Assembly (NCBI GenBank): GCA_016987375.1
Contig: PJRA01000420.1
Span: 326,593 to 339,066 of the forward strand
Direction of reading: 5' to 3'
DNA: 12,474 nt
DNA from: Brachionus koreanus
Taxonomy: Eukaryota; Rotifera; Eurotatoria; Ploima; Brachionidae
The translations under genes were made by a program, and so were the position numbers. Positions 1-9,895 of the stretch are shown piece after piece (within the stretch, counting starts at the first letter, position 1; each line of letters begins with the position of its first letter). The notes beneath the pieces are model-generated. The model was given only the letters and a program-made list of their open reading frames with translations, had not been told where the DNA came from and did not search any database.

Positions 1-2310
1 ACATTGCTTTATAATTAATTTAGAGAGATATTAATTGCTAAATTGTTCAACTAACAAGCTATTAGTGGAAAAATATAACTTAATAATCAAAAATTGATAG
101 TAAAATTTTAGTTCTAGGGTAAATAATTCCTATAAAATTTGTTAAACTTAAATAAATCAATAGATATAATAAATTAATTGAATTCACATTTGATTAGCAT
201 TTAATTTTAATACTAGATAAAGAATCAAAATCATTTTTTAAAAATATATATTCCAATAAAATTATTTATTTTTTCACTTGATGGATTATGTAATGTCTTC
301 GGTTTTGATTTTGATGAATTGAATCAGTTAATTTGACTGCTAAGAACAAGCAATATTGAACAATGAGTTGAATCATGTTAAGACTTGGTTTTTGAAATTA
401 AGCTAAACTTTATTAAAAATATGCTTTACATAATTTAAACTTTATTTTTTAATTTTGTTTCAAAAATTTATAATCCCAATAATAATTCGTATCAATTGTA
501 ACATTAGTATACTTGAAGCTGAATATTTCTGACATTTATTAACTTGTGATTATTTTTTTTTTAAAAAAAGAAATATAAACTGTTTTGTTTTTATTTTATT
601 TATATAAAAAAAATAGAAAAATTAGTTTTTATTTAAAATTGGCTATGATCGGAATTTAAACCAGATTATAGACTAATGATTAAATCCATATGAAAATAAT
701 CTTGGCTTAGAGTTTGTGCTTAAGTATTGATAAAGTGAGCACGTATTTTCTAATATTATTTGAATTTCAAATAATTGCATTACAAAAGAACTTTTATAAA
801 AGCGTTGGTATGCTTTTAGAATATTCACGAAAACCTAATGAACAATTGATTGATTTATTTATTTAATATCAATGCCAATTCTGGCGATTTCAAAAAATAA
901 AAAATTCACGGAATCTGTTTAATATCTAAGCTACTTCTTAACTTATTAATCAAGGCTTTTTGAACTAAGAAAATGTTCAGAATTAGGGATAGAGAAAAAA
1001 TTCATGTTCTTTACACTTATTCTAATTACGAATAAATATGAATGCTTCGCTCTAAAAATTAAATATGTATTAAATAGGTATTAAATTTGTCACATCAGTC
1101 CATAATTTCATATATTAATATGAAATTTTTATTTCTAAACTACGCTAAAATTAGAACTAATTTTTTCTTCTGTATTTAACAATGTCTTGTCAATTTTTTT
1201 TGAAACAAGGATTGAAAAGAAGACACGAAGCCGTTTGAAAGAGTCCGATGGAAAAATTCTCCAGATTATTAAATAAAAAAAAGTCGCTCCTAAAACCATT
1301 AAATTAAAAATGTCATTTAATTTAAATTTAAAAAAAAAATACAAAATTATTAAAAATGCAAGATTGCCTTTTTATGCCGCTAAAAAATTTGTAAATAAAA
1401 TAAATTGACTATGTTGAGTCGAATTTCTTGTCGGTTTATTAATTTTTGTTCGTTTGTTTTAAAAATTAAGAAGTTTTGAAAAATGCTGAGTCCTCTCAAA
1501 AATACTGCAGCTACCCAACTGTGTTTAATTAGAGTTATTGGTAGTAATTACTGCGTTATGCTATTGTTGCAAAGGTGCTTAGCAATGTTATGACTTTTGT
1601 AGTATTTAGAAGACAATTTTGCTTGAAATTCACAATTATTTTGGCTGATACTGTTTTCTTTATACAACTCGATTGGTCAAAAACAAGTAACAATGCTGTC
1701 GTCTTTTTGATTTTCATTGATCATTGGCATTAGCTTTCTAAACAAATTATTTTTCTCACTCATTCCATCGTTCTGCTCTCAAAATATTTATTGTCTTTGT
1801 GGTTGGTTTCTATTCGTAGGACTGAACATTTATTATTAAATTGAATCTGAATTTTTTTGGTCTAATTGATTGTTTAATTTTTTCATGATGAATTTTTTCT
1901 ATTAGCCAAAGTCGCGTCTGTTAATTGAGATTATCAAAAAGAACTGTTTATGCCAAATAAAAACAGAAAAACTGCTTGTTAAGAACAAAAAAGTCAACCA
2001 CCTAAACATCTAAAATTAAAAGAAAACTTTATAGCTTTCTTTTTTAATTGATCTTATTTTGTTCGAAAGAACAAGACAAATTTTTACACCAACATATGCA
2101 TAAATAATAATCTTGAATGAAATTTTAATAATTTTTAAAATTTATTCATCTAAAGTAAAAAATACATAGACCTTGATGAAATTAATATTTAAACAAAATT
2201 CTTTTAGCACTACTAGACATAACAGAGCAAAAAAACATCAAAACTAATTCTAGGATTGGTAGATGCAAAATTTTTCTTATCAGGTCAATTTAACTCACAT
2301 TAAAAATTAT
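1..2310. other. AT-rich intergenic region, no supported gene
   Basis: This stretch is dominated by A/T runs with stops in all frames. The longest minus-strand frame (1135-1344, 69 codons) is a low-complexity Phe/Ile/Lys/Leu peptide without recognisable features. The 1480-1830 part is less AT-extreme and holds two short overlapping plus-strand frames (1483-1593 and 1590-1733, 36 and 47 codons) that resemble nothing I know. No splice-consistent coding series, tRNA fold or mobile-element protein was found. Part of it presumably serves as upstream regulatory DNA for the makorin gene. Confidence 0.6.
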
Positions 2311-2318
2311 TATAAAAG
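2311..2318 (+). promoter_or_regulatory. possible TATA box of the makorin gene
   Basis: TATAAAAG lies about 150 bp upstream of the makorin start codon, in a locally less monotonous stretch. If used, transcription would begin near 2340. In such AT-rich DNA a TATAAA match is weak evidence on its own. Confidence 0.3.
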
Positions 2319-2396
2319 CCTATTCGAAAGTTTACATTGTATTGCTCGAATGAAAATAAAATTTTAATTTTTCTATTTAAATATTTCTATTTATTA

Positions 2397-2403
2397 TTTT
2401 CAG
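2397..2403 (+). promoter_or_regulatory. possible 5' UTR splice acceptor
   Basis: A pyrimidine-rich tract ending in TTTTCAG lies 65 bp before the makorin ATG. It could be the acceptor of a 5' UTR intron or a spliced-leader trans-splice site. No convincing GT donor lies between the putative TATA box and this site, which mildly favours trans-splicing. Transcript data are needed to tell. Confidence 0.25.
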
Positions 2404-2467
2404 TAAAAAAACAAAAAAAATAAATAAAATAATTGATTATCTAGTCTATGCTCCTTTAATTTAGATA

Positions 2468-3792
2468 ATGTCTTGCAATGGTCCGAGTGATGTCGATCAT
2501 GAACCAGCTAGTTTGAACACACAACAAATATGCAAGTAATTTTTCGTTGTTCTCTGGCTAATTGACAGTCATTTAATTTTGGATAAAGATTTTTTGCGCG
2601 AGGTGCCTGTCGCTATGGATCTAATTGCTTCTATTCTCACTCAATCGCTCCCACAACGAGCACAAGCCCAAAAAACACCGCTATTTGTAAATACTTTCTG
2701 ATGGGAAAATGTATGTTCGGCGATGATTGCTTTTATCAGCACACAAGCCCCGAAGAAAACCAGCCCAGTTTAGTTAAACGAGTCAAGAACACAAAACTAG
2801 TTGAAAAGTCTCTAGTAGAAGTAGATGAACAACCAATACAAGAAGCTCACACACCAGCCAGCTACTTTGAAGCATTGACTGGCAAACAACTGAATCCAGG
2901 AGAGAATTTAAACGATATGGACCTCACCATGTTCGATCCGACCTATGTCAATTACCTCAAACTTCAACAAACAAATCAAATAAGCACATCTCTGCTCTGT
3001 CCCTATTTTGAGAATAGTCTCGAATGTCCGTTTGCATCTACGTGTCAATACATACATGGAGACATATGTGATGTGTGTAATTTGGCATGCTTGCATCCAT
3101 TGGACAGTGAACAACGCGAACAACACAGAAAAGAGTGTATGAGCCAAGTGGAAAAAGAAATGGAAGAAGCGTTCGCTGTACAGCGAAGCAATGAGAAACA
3201 GTGTGGTATATGCATGGAGATTGTTTGGGATAAGGAAAAAGTGAACGATAGACGCTTTGGCATCCTAGAAAATTGCAATCATTGCTTTTGTCTTGTGTGC
3301 ATTCGTCAATGGAGAGCATCAAAGTCTTACGAGAACAAAATAGTTAAGGCTTGTCCCGAATGCCGGCTTAAGTCAGACTATGTGACGCCTAGCAAGTACT
3401 GGTTCGACAATGAAGAAGAAAAAAAAAGAATAATCAGTGACTACAAGAGTAATTTGGGAAAAACTGAGTGTAAATATTATAAGAGTGGAGATGGAACGTG
3501 TCCATTTGGCAGCAAGTGTTTTTATCTTCATCGTAACAAGGACGGCTCAATCGCTCAGCTGCCCGATCCAACTCGACGCAGACGCTTCAACCGTTTCGGC
3601 GACTCAGAGCTCTATTCGAATCTGATCAACATTGATTTTGATTATGATGACGACATTAATAGTGATTCGGATAACAGCTATGACCAAGAGGATCTTTTTA
3701 TGTGGATGTTGATCAGAGACAACGCTTGGTCCGATATGGACGACTCGGATTTTTCAGAGTTTGCCAATGATTTCTTTGGTTTATTTGATTGA
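2468..3792 (+). CDS. MKRN1: makorin-type RING E3 ubiquitin ligase (2 exons, 423 aa)
   Basis: Exons are 2468-2535 and 2589-3792, with a 53-nt GT-AG intron in phase 2. Makorins are E3 ubiquitin ligases that also bind RNA through CCCH zinc fingers. The domain order matches the family: CCCH at residues 22-40 and 56-74, a third CCCH at 160-179, the makorin-specific Cys-His cluster at about 183-206, a C3HC4 RING at 228-281 (C-G-I-C start, C-N-H core, C-P-E-C end), and a fourth CCCH at 307-327. An acidic Asp/Ser-rich tail ends in FFGLFD. All zinc ligands are present. The start at 2468 is preferred over the internal ATG at 2701 because the first finger uses Cys22 from exon 1 and the rest from exon 2; starting at 2701 would remove one and a half fingers. 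Four CCCH fingers fit MKRN1/MKRN2-like proteins; the paralogue is not certain. It stands alone, with a poly(A) signal 133 bp downstream. Confidence 0.93.
2536..2588 (+). other. makorin intron 1
   Basis: This 53-nt intron has donor GTAATT and acceptor AAAG. It falls inside the first CCCH finger, directly after the first zinc-binding Cys codon. Removing it joins the frames and gives C-x7-C-x5-C-x3-H, which is strong support for the splice. Confidence 0.85.
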
Positions 3793-3831
3793 GAAAAAAA
3801 AAATCCAACAAAAAAATAGACTTTTAAATTT

Positions 3832-3854
3832 CTATATATACATATATATATATA
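3832..3854. repeat. TA dinucleotide microsatellite
   Basis: An almost pure TA tract interrupted by two C residues lies in the makorin 3' UTR, about 40 bp after the stop codon. Confidence 0.8.
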
Positions 3855-3924
3855 CTTATTTTATTTATTTTAAATTTAAATTGATTGCGAATATGTTTCA
3901 AACAGCATTGTTTGATAAAATTTG

Positions 3925-3930
3925 AATAAA
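3925..3930 (+). promoter_or_regulatory. poly(A) signal AATAAA for makorin
   Basis: A canonical AATAAA hexamer followed by a T-rich stretch lies 133 bp downstream of the makorin stop codon. It is the first such hexamer after the gene. Confidence 0.55.
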
Positions 3931-4111
3931 TTTTTTTCCCTATTAATTTGATTTTAATTATCAAAACATGAACAATAATTTTATTTAAAATCTAGATTTA
4001 AAAAAAAATGAATTTTTTTTATTTTAGCATCTTTTATTAAAAATTATCTAATGACTGGTAACTTTTTATTGTTAATTCAATATTTAAAAATAAAGGAGAT
4101 AGATCAGATAT

Positions 4112-4515
4112 AAACAATTGTCGTGAAACAAATATCTAACTTATATTTTGAATCGAATAAGATTTTATTGAATGGAAAACAAGGTTATAGACCTGGAAGT
4201 TCCTGTTAAACAGTCATTCATGAGTATATAAGTGAAATAAATAAAGTAAAAAAAGAAACTAACAACCATCTCTTGGTTTATTGATTTTGGTAAAGCATTT
4301 GATGCTGTTGATACAAATTTATTAATTTTAAAACCGGTTTAATGATCTTCATTTGAATTTTTTAGTAGATCTTAGGAAAAATTATTTTTAAAAATAAAAA
4401 TTAAACTTTTATAAATTATTTGATTTATTAAATTAATTTTTAATTAAAAAAATTCAAGTTAACACTAGATCGCCCGAGGGGGTTTTTAGACCACTTTTTA
4501 AAAAATTGAAACTTG
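4112..4515 (+). pseudogene. decayed LINE-type (non-LTR) reverse transcriptase relic
   Basis: Several reverse transcriptase blocks can be read in the right order but not in one frame. At about 4117-4206 there is a finger-region block ending in QGYRPGSSC. Then comes an IHEYISEINK-type helix and, in another frame at about 4275-4320, motif A as FIDFGKAFDAVD. A block resembling NDLHLNFLVDL follows at about 4340-4375. A block resembling the G-x-P-Q-G-x-x-L-x-P-L-L-F motif appears as SPEGVFRPLF at about 4470-4501. In-frame stops and at least one frameshift make it non-functional. No YADD box could be read with confidence, although 4625-4690 is weakly reminiscent of the segment after it. Clade is undetermined (Jockey/CR1/RTE-like). 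No ends or target-site duplications were found. Confidence 0.75.
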
Positions 4516-5503
4516 ATTTTTACCAAATTTATAAATAAAATTTTAAAAGACGGTTTTTATTATCTAAAAATTTAGATTGTAATTTTTTGAAAATGAATAA
4601 ATTTTCAAAGAAAATGTTTAATTTATCTTGATAACTTTATTTTAAATTTTAATGAGAAATCAGCCGCGCTTTCTAGTATTAAGTTAAAAATGTTAAAAAA
4701 AAATCACTTTTGCTATTTTCTTTTTAAATAGTGAAAAAAATTTTTTAGTAGTAAAAATAAAAAGTTTAAATTTCAATTTTTTATATTTTTATAATAAGGC
4801 TTTTATTATATTAAAAACCATTATTTTTAATATCTAATTAACAAGTATCAATCTGGTTTTTAAACGGCTTCTAGAATTCAAACCGGTCTACCAGGCCTGG
4901 TTTCTAATATTGGCACAGTCTATAGAGTTATTTTATTAAAAATTAATTCATATGATTAGAGTATTGTTTAAATAAAAATAAAATTAATTATCACAAAGAA
5001 TTGCTCCATTAAAATAAAAGCAAATAAAAGTAATTTTTAAAAAAATGTTGAAATTATTGAATATTCCTAATTAACTTTATAAATAGAAAATAATACTCAT
5101 TCTAAATTTAAAAGTAGATAGACAAATACAAAAATTTCTATTATTGTAATCATTGATTTGGAACTTGAAGAATCTAAATAAAAGCATTTTAAAATAGTTT
5201 TTATTTCGAATGTTAAACAAATTTCTTAAATATTTAGCTAATCTATTCATTCGTTTAAAAAATTTTCTATTTTAAAAATCAAACCATTTTTTTTTTCTAA
5301 TGACGCAAAATAAAATAAATTTGCAAAAAAAATATGATTATTTTGCAATTGTTCATTTTAAGGCATAATTCACAGTATTAAACAAAATATTTTCTAAAAT
5401 ATTATAATTAAATATTTTCATAATAATTTGAAAAAAAAATTTTTTTTCATTCAAACAAAAGAAATATTGAATTGTTTAGAGTTTAATGGTATAGTTGGGC
5501 GTC
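4516..5503. other. intergenic, no gene recognised
   Basis: Very AT-rich sequence with frequent stops in all frames. The first 200 bp may be the continued remains of the upstream reverse transcriptase. A short GC-richer island sits at 4837-4920. Nothing else resembles coding sequence, and no TATA box for the SARAF gene is obvious. Confidence 0.6.
4890..4901. repeat. 12-bp perfect palindrome in a GC-richer island
   Basis: ACCAGGCCTGGT is a perfect palindrome. It sits in an 80-bp island that is much richer in G/C than its surroundings and also contains AAACCGG and ACGGCTTCTAGAATTC. It may be the end of a transposon or a protein-binding site; the sequence alone does not decide. Confidence 0.5.
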
Positions 5504-6570
5504 ATGATCAGCTGGTCACACATAATCACTATAAATTACTTGTTTATTATTTTTATGCATAAGTTGCCCGATTCTAGTAAGTTTTGTTCTATTCATAAAC
5601 TAGACTAGAATGTAATTGTTTATATAGCCGTGGCTGGCTCGCCTGAATTGAATGATCGAATAAAGCTGGCTCAGCTAAAATCAATTAATTTTTATAAAGA
5701 AAATTTTACCAATACAAAAAGAAACAGTCCTTCTTTACAGGTAATTTCAAAATTAAAAAAAATCGTACCATTTTTTTTCATTTTGAAAAAATAATTTAAA
5801 GCTAAAATGCTTAAGTCATTCGCTCATGTGCCACTCTTATGGGCCGAGTTTTGTCAAATGCTTGAATAAAGGCTTTCCGGAGGACAGAGTTAAGTGGGAA
5901 TGCAAAGCTAATTTTGCCAAAAGAGTAACATTCGGCACCTATAGGGTAAAATGTGAGGGATATGATGGACCAAATGATGAATACATAGTGGCAAATTCCT
6001 GCTCGGTAAATTTACTTCATACTTGTTTGACAAAGACTAATCAAAGCTTTAGTTAGAGTACTATTTGGACATAGACAACTTTGGAGATATGTATGAATAT
6101 TAGTAAATAAATTAGAAATTTTTATTTTATTTTTTTATTTTGTTTTAAAAGCAATAAGGACATGTACGAGACTAGCAAGATTAGTAATTTTTTGACCCTG
6201 ATGATAATGATGATAGTCGTATTGACAATATACAAGTCTTGTATCAAAAATAGACAAGCGGCAATTCGACGAAATTTCAATGAAACCTATGCTCAAATAA
6301 TATTAGATGGAGCAGAGCAAACAATCTCTAGCTCAATTTTTCCTCCGCCACCGCCTTCATACTCGACCGCTGTTCAGAACACTTCTAAAACAGACTTTGA
6401 TAAAGATAATAATGAGCCTTTTGTAGAGAATTTAATGGAGAATAATGCTTCTAGGTTTGTAAATTTTATTTTCATTTTTTTTACAAATTAAAAAAGTTGT
6501 TTAAAATTTTTTGTGTAGAAGAAGTGCATCGCCACCGCCGGCGTATCCCGGGGCAGCATCTAGCAGATAG
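5504..6570 (+). CDS. SARAF: SARAF, ER regulator of store-operated calcium entry (6 exons, 264 aa)
   Basis: Exons are 5504-5576, 5628-5740, 5802-6005, 6053-6102, 6152-6454 and 6519-6570, joined by GT-AG introns of 51, 61, 47, 49 and 64 nt; the total is 795 nt with no stop. SARAF (TMEM66) is a single-pass ER membrane protein that promotes slow inactivation of STIM/Orai calcium entry. The order is a hydrophobic signal peptide (residues 1-24), a luminal domain with the family signatures NDRIKLAQLK (33-42), V-K-W-E-C (92-96), C-E-G-Y (113-116) and S-C (128-129), and six luminal Cys (65, 72, 82, 96, 113, 129). A transmembrane helix at about 160-174 is followed by a cytosolic tail with PPPPPSY (211-217) and PPPAYPG (253-259). 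The tail is shorter than in the 339-residue human protein. The least certain splice is the fifth donor (GTTTGT), chosen because only this phase yields the family-like proline/tyrosine ending. Without that splice the frame would stop at 6491. Confidence 0.9.
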
Positions 6571-7235
6571 ATTTTTGTTAATTAATGCGGATAAATGAGT
6601 TTTTTGTTTTTATTTTAGTTTAAATAATTGATAATATCAAGCGAGTGTTTTTTAGTTATGAAAATCTCTTTTAAGACCGCATTAATTCTATTTTAGATTG
6701 TTCTATTATTCATTTTTTTTTTTTTGATAAAAATATTTTAAAATGTAAATTTTTTTTCTAAATAAAATTATAACTTTAATTTTTTTAAATCTATGTGAGT
6801 TTAATTTGATTTAATTTACAATCTAATTTTGACGGCAAAAACAAAGATTTTTTGATATATTCTCAAAAATTCTGAATTTTAATTTTATTATCTAATTTTA
6901 TTGTGTAATTAATTTTTTTTACTTTAATAAACAAAATCCCGGAAACCCAAAGGTTAAACATTAAAAAAAATATTTTTGATAAAAAAATAGTATTTATTTT
7001 TAGCGATAAAAATTGAATGTCAAAATCAAAATCAAAACTGGCTCAGCTCGGTTAAAAACATACTAATTTTCAAAATTAATATTCTCCTCTAAATAATCAG
7101 AATCAAATAAATTCCTTAACAGCAGTTCTGCTTGTTCAAAATATCTATAGAATGTAAAAATTTATTCAATTAATGTATAATTTTTTCAAGTATGATCAAT
7201 TAGTTTAAAATCAGACTAGATTAAAAAAGGAGGAA
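6571..7235. other. SARAF 3' UTR and AT-rich intergenic DNA
   Basis: No coding frame was found. The first ~200 bp are the likely 3' UTR. The rest is homopolymer-rich, with a short TCAAAA direct repeat near 7021-7038. Nothing else is recognised. Confidence 0.55.
6761..6766 (+). promoter_or_regulatory. poly(A) signal AATAAA for SARAF
   Basis: This canonical hexamer lies 190 bp after the SARAF stop codon, directly after a T-rich stretch. Confidence 0.45.
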
Positions 7236-7428
7236 AAGTCAAGCGAGACTGGGCTAGTTTTCCTGTTTTTTCAATTTAGTTAAACTAGTTTACCGTAAGA
7301 TATTAACTATTATTATTATTATTGAAATGAAATTTTTACTGAATAGTAATAATAATAGTAATATTCTACGATCAACTTAGTTAAATTGAAAAATCAGGAT
7401 AACTAATTTAATCCCACTTTAGAAGACT
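7236..7428. repeat. imperfect inverted repeat (fold-back, ~90-bp arms)
   Basis: The left arm (about 7236-7326) and the right arm (about 7337-7428) are reverse complements at roughly three quarters of positions by eye. Matching blocks in order from the outside in are AGTC, TGGG, TAGTT.TCCTG, TTTTTCAATTTA, a TTACCGTAAGATATTA-like block against its divergent partner, and an ATT/AAT trinucleotide tract. The loop is about 10 bp. It may be a small non-autonomous DNA transposon of the fold-back or MITE type. A hairpin RNA precursor is possible, but the arms are long and divergent. Confidence 0.7.
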
Positions 7429-8095
7429 ATTCATTGTTGTTTTTACCGACATTTTTGAATTTAGTAAAGTTCATAATTATGTTTCATTTGTTCGTTTATT
7501 ATCACTTGTCTAGTTAATATGGTTAATTGACATCAAAATACTTTTGTATACTTGAGATAAATTAAACATTAGTTTAAAGTTTTAAACATTGTTTGTTTGT
7601 TAATTGCTATTGAATATTTTTTATTAATTTTTTTTTCGGTTTCGTTTTCAGAGGTTGTGTTTAGTTCAATTAAATAATTTAAATTTTATCGTTTAGAAAA
7701 TAGAAGAATAGATTAAAAGAAATTTAAATATTGTTTTTTCTTATTAAATTTTACAAATATTTCACTTGAATGTTTAAATTAAAATATGAAAATGATTGCA
7801 ATAATAACTTAAAATTATTAAAAAAAATTTTTCTTTTTTTTATCAACAGGTCTACTTTTTTCTTTGCTGGTTCCATTTAATCCAAAAAATAATACTTAAA
7901 GTTACTGTAGGACAAGGTTACATTAAACCTTGCGATCGTAGCTTCCAGATTTTTACATATATCTCTACAAAAAAAATCTAATAAACAATAACAATTAATT
8001 ATTTAAGTTAAAAGTAAGCGATTTTTAATTCTTTATTTGATTTTGCATTTACTACTTCAAAAGGTAGTTTGCATAGCACCAATTAATTTCATTGA
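7429..8095. other. intergenic, no gene supported
   Basis: Mostly AT-rich filler. Two sites look like good splice acceptors (TTTCGTTTTCAG ending at 7651, and TTTTATCAACAG ending at 7849). The second opens a 43-codon frame (7850-7981) that begins VYFFLCWFH and contains KVTVGQGYIKPCDRSF. It resembles no family I know and has no visible partner exons, so I do not call a gene. A 7-bp inverted repeat (7913-7919 and 7926-7932) lies inside it. Confidence 0.5.
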
Positions 8096-8163
8096 TCTCA
8101 ACTTTTTAATAAAATATTGCTTTTTAAATTCAGAAATGCAAAAATATTTGCCCACTCTAATTT
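8096..8163 (+). repeat. direct repeat copy 1
   Basis: This segment is repeated at 8329-8398. The first 33 nt (from TCTCA to TTTAAA around ATAAAATATTGC) differ at only three positions between copies. The remainder aligns with small gaps and shares TGCAAAAA and ATTTGCC. Confidence 0.65.
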
Positions 8164-8328
8164 AGTCTCTATATTTTAATGATCATTATGTGATTGACAA
8201 TTTGTTTTAAAGTTTTCTTATGTGGTGATTGCCATGTCAGTTTGTGTATATTTTTGTGCTTAAACATAGTTTCACTTATACAAAGATTGTCATGCACAGA
8301 TCTACTAATCTTTTGTGTTTATTATTTT

Positions 8329-8398
8329 TCTCACCTTTATAATAAAATATTGCTATTTAAATAAAAAAATTGCAAAAAAAATTTGCCGATTCAATTTT
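8329..8398 (+). repeat. direct repeat copy 2
   Basis: This is the partner of 8096-8163, about 165 bp downstream of its end. The spacing and length would suit solo ends of a small mobile element or an old local duplication. The 165 bp between the copies has no recognised coding content. Confidence 0.65.
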
Positions 8399-8402
8399 TA
8401 TA

Positions 8403-8499
8403 TTAAGTCACAAGTCTTAAGTCAAGTCAAGTCAAAGACTTAATATATATATTTTTTTCAAATCAAGTTAAAACTTTGACTTAAATTCTTGTGACTTAA
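8403..8499. repeat. AAGTC-rich inverted repeat
   Basis: TTAAGTCACAAG (8403-8414) is exactly inverted as CTTGTGACTTAA (8488-8499), and TTAAGTCAA (8417-8425) as TTGACTTAA (8476-8484). The spacing between the paired blocks is nearly the same on both sides. The interior contains three tandem AAGTC units (8419-8433) and a small nested hairpin (8429-8441). It starts right after direct repeat copy 2 and may be the terminus of a DNA transposon. Confidence 0.75.
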
Positions 8500-8622
8500 A
8501 AACAAGTCTGGTTTTTGCCGACAGTAAGTTTAAATGATACATATTTGAATCAACACAAAAAGTGAACTTTGAATTTTTCTTTTAGATTGAACATTGAAAT
8601 AGATAATAGTAAAAATTGAACT

Positions 8623-8730
8623 CAAATAAGAGTGATGCCGTGAGACAAATACTTTAAAGATTGTATTATTGACAGAACAATACAAGGAAGTGGTTCTATT
8701 AGAATTTTGCGCTGTACTTGTGGCCTATGA
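8623..8730 (+). pseudogene. relic of a Tc1/mariner-type (DDE) transposase
   Basis: One frame reads, with a single internal stop at 8641, a block R-x-M-P-stop-D-K-Y-x-x-x-C-x-x-D-R-T-I-Q-G-S-G-S-I-x-I-L. This matches the central part of Tc1-like transposases just before the conserved V-W-G-C segment: a P-x-E/D-K/R-Y stretch, a Cys a few residues on, T-V/I-Q/K-G-G-G-S, then a hydrophobic strand. The usual W-G-C is mutated to L-R-C, and a stop follows at 8728. Upstream text (8590-8622) could be further decayed transposase. None of the three catalytic acidic residues is identifiable, so it is a dead fragment. The assignment rests on motif pattern alone. Confidence 0.5.
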
Positions 8731-9162
8731 TTTTTTTTCTTTATTTGAAGAGAGAACTCGTCTAAGAGGCAAAAAATTTTTTTTTTCATCGTTTTCGTCA
8801 ACACATTTTAAAATTTAACAAAAATAAAATTAATTTCTTATTTCAATTCAAAAACAACTAATTAATATTTTGAATAAATATTTGAATTCAAATATTTAAA
8901 TTATTTTTTATCTGCTTCTAATCAATAATCCGTGCTATATATAAAAATTTTAATTTCATTCACAAATTATCTTTTTAATTTTTTTAGGCGATTAATAAAC
9001 TTTTATTTAAAAGTTTGTTTGTGAAAGAAATTTTTTGTTTATTTGTGTAATGAAATATATAGTTTTTGAGAAAGTTAGAATACTGACGATTCAGAAAACA
9101 TAAGAAAGTTTTTAACAAAATTTTTTTAAATACACAAAAAAAAAAATTTTTAGTGATTCTAA
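8731..9162. other. intergenic, no gene recognised
   Basis: AT-rich sequence with long A and T runs. A 60-codon minus-strand frame covering 8622-8804 overlaps the transposase relic and looks like its antisense shadow. No other structure was noticed. Confidence 0.5.
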
Positions 9163-9375
9163 GAAGTTAAAGCATTATTGTATTCAAAGAAGAAAAATAT
9201 TCAAGGTTCACTTAAGAGTATATATGACCGTATGATGACGCAATCAAGCCTGCTGGTTAAAATAAACTCTGAAACAATTTTAGTCTTTTTGGAGCAAAAT
9301 AAAAGAGCTTTCAAAAAATTATTTTCTAAGTATTACTTTGCTAGCCGTAGGAATTCTTTTAGGTTAAAGACTTGA
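9163..9375 (+). other. possible coding exon, unrecognised protein
   Basis: The frame stays open for about 70 codons before the stop at 9373-9375. It has a normal amino-acid mix, including SIYDRMM, LLVKINSET and FLEQNKRAFKKLF, unlike the Phe/Lys/Asn-rich junk frames elsewhere in the intergenic DNA. It has no convincing ATG at its start. The AG of TTTTTAGTGATT just upstream (9151-9152) could be an acceptor, with an intervening stop at 9160 in this frame that would have to be avoided. Candidate donors lie at 9330 (GTATTA) and 9363 (GTTAAAG). I do not recognise the protein. It may be an internal exon, a decayed gene or chance. Confidence 0.3.
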
Positions 9376-9489
9376 AATTCTTCCGCTAAATTAATTGTGT
9401 AATTAGAGAAAAATTAAAAAAAACAAATGAAAAATTTTCCAGAATCAAGACTGCATTTAGTCAAAAATATATAAAGAATAGACCAATTT

Positions 9490-9518
9490 GAGCTAATAAA
9501 CAAATTAAATATTAGCTC
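9490..9518. repeat. short hairpin (9-bp perfect stem)
   Basis: GAGCTAATA (9490-9498) is exactly complemented by TATTAGCTC (9510-9518) around an 11-nt AT loop. It lies between two exon-like stretches and has no assigned role. Confidence 0.5.
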
Positions 9519-9696
9519 GAGTCCTACTTTGTATCCAAGATCTGATTTGTTGTTGACGCACTAAATTATAGCATTATAAAAATTAAATTTTCTAATTAGA
9601 TTTTTTTTCATTTGTCCGATACCTGGTGCCACAAGAGCTCTCTAAAAAAATAAAAAAAAATTTTTTTCGTTAAATTTCTAAAAGCTTTTCAAACAG

Positions 9697-9825
9697 GCAG
9701 CTCTAATGGCACTTGAAAATCTTCTTGATGTTTCACTATGGATGTTGATTGAAAATCTTACTTCTTACCAACTTAAAAAGCCAGATAATTTCTTAGTAGT
9801 TAAGGAATTACGTTTTAATTCGTAA
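9697..9825 (+). other. possible terminal coding exon, unrecognised protein
   Basis: After a good acceptor (TTTTCAAACAG) the frame reads 42 codons to a TAA. It includes ALMALENLLDVSLWML and TSYQLKKPDNFLVVKELRF, which look like real helical protein and use G/C-containing codons unlike the surrounding DNA. It ends only 70 bp before the start codon of the Hsp70-like gene, and there is no AATAAA in that gap. It could be the last exon of an unseen gene, perhaps with 9163-9375, or a gene fragment. I could not find phase-compatible exons that give a recognisable protein. Confidence 0.35.
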
Positions 9826-9895
9826 ACATTATATGTTTTTTTTCTTTTCTATTTTTTAATTTAAATTTTGACATTTTTATTAAACTTAAATTAAA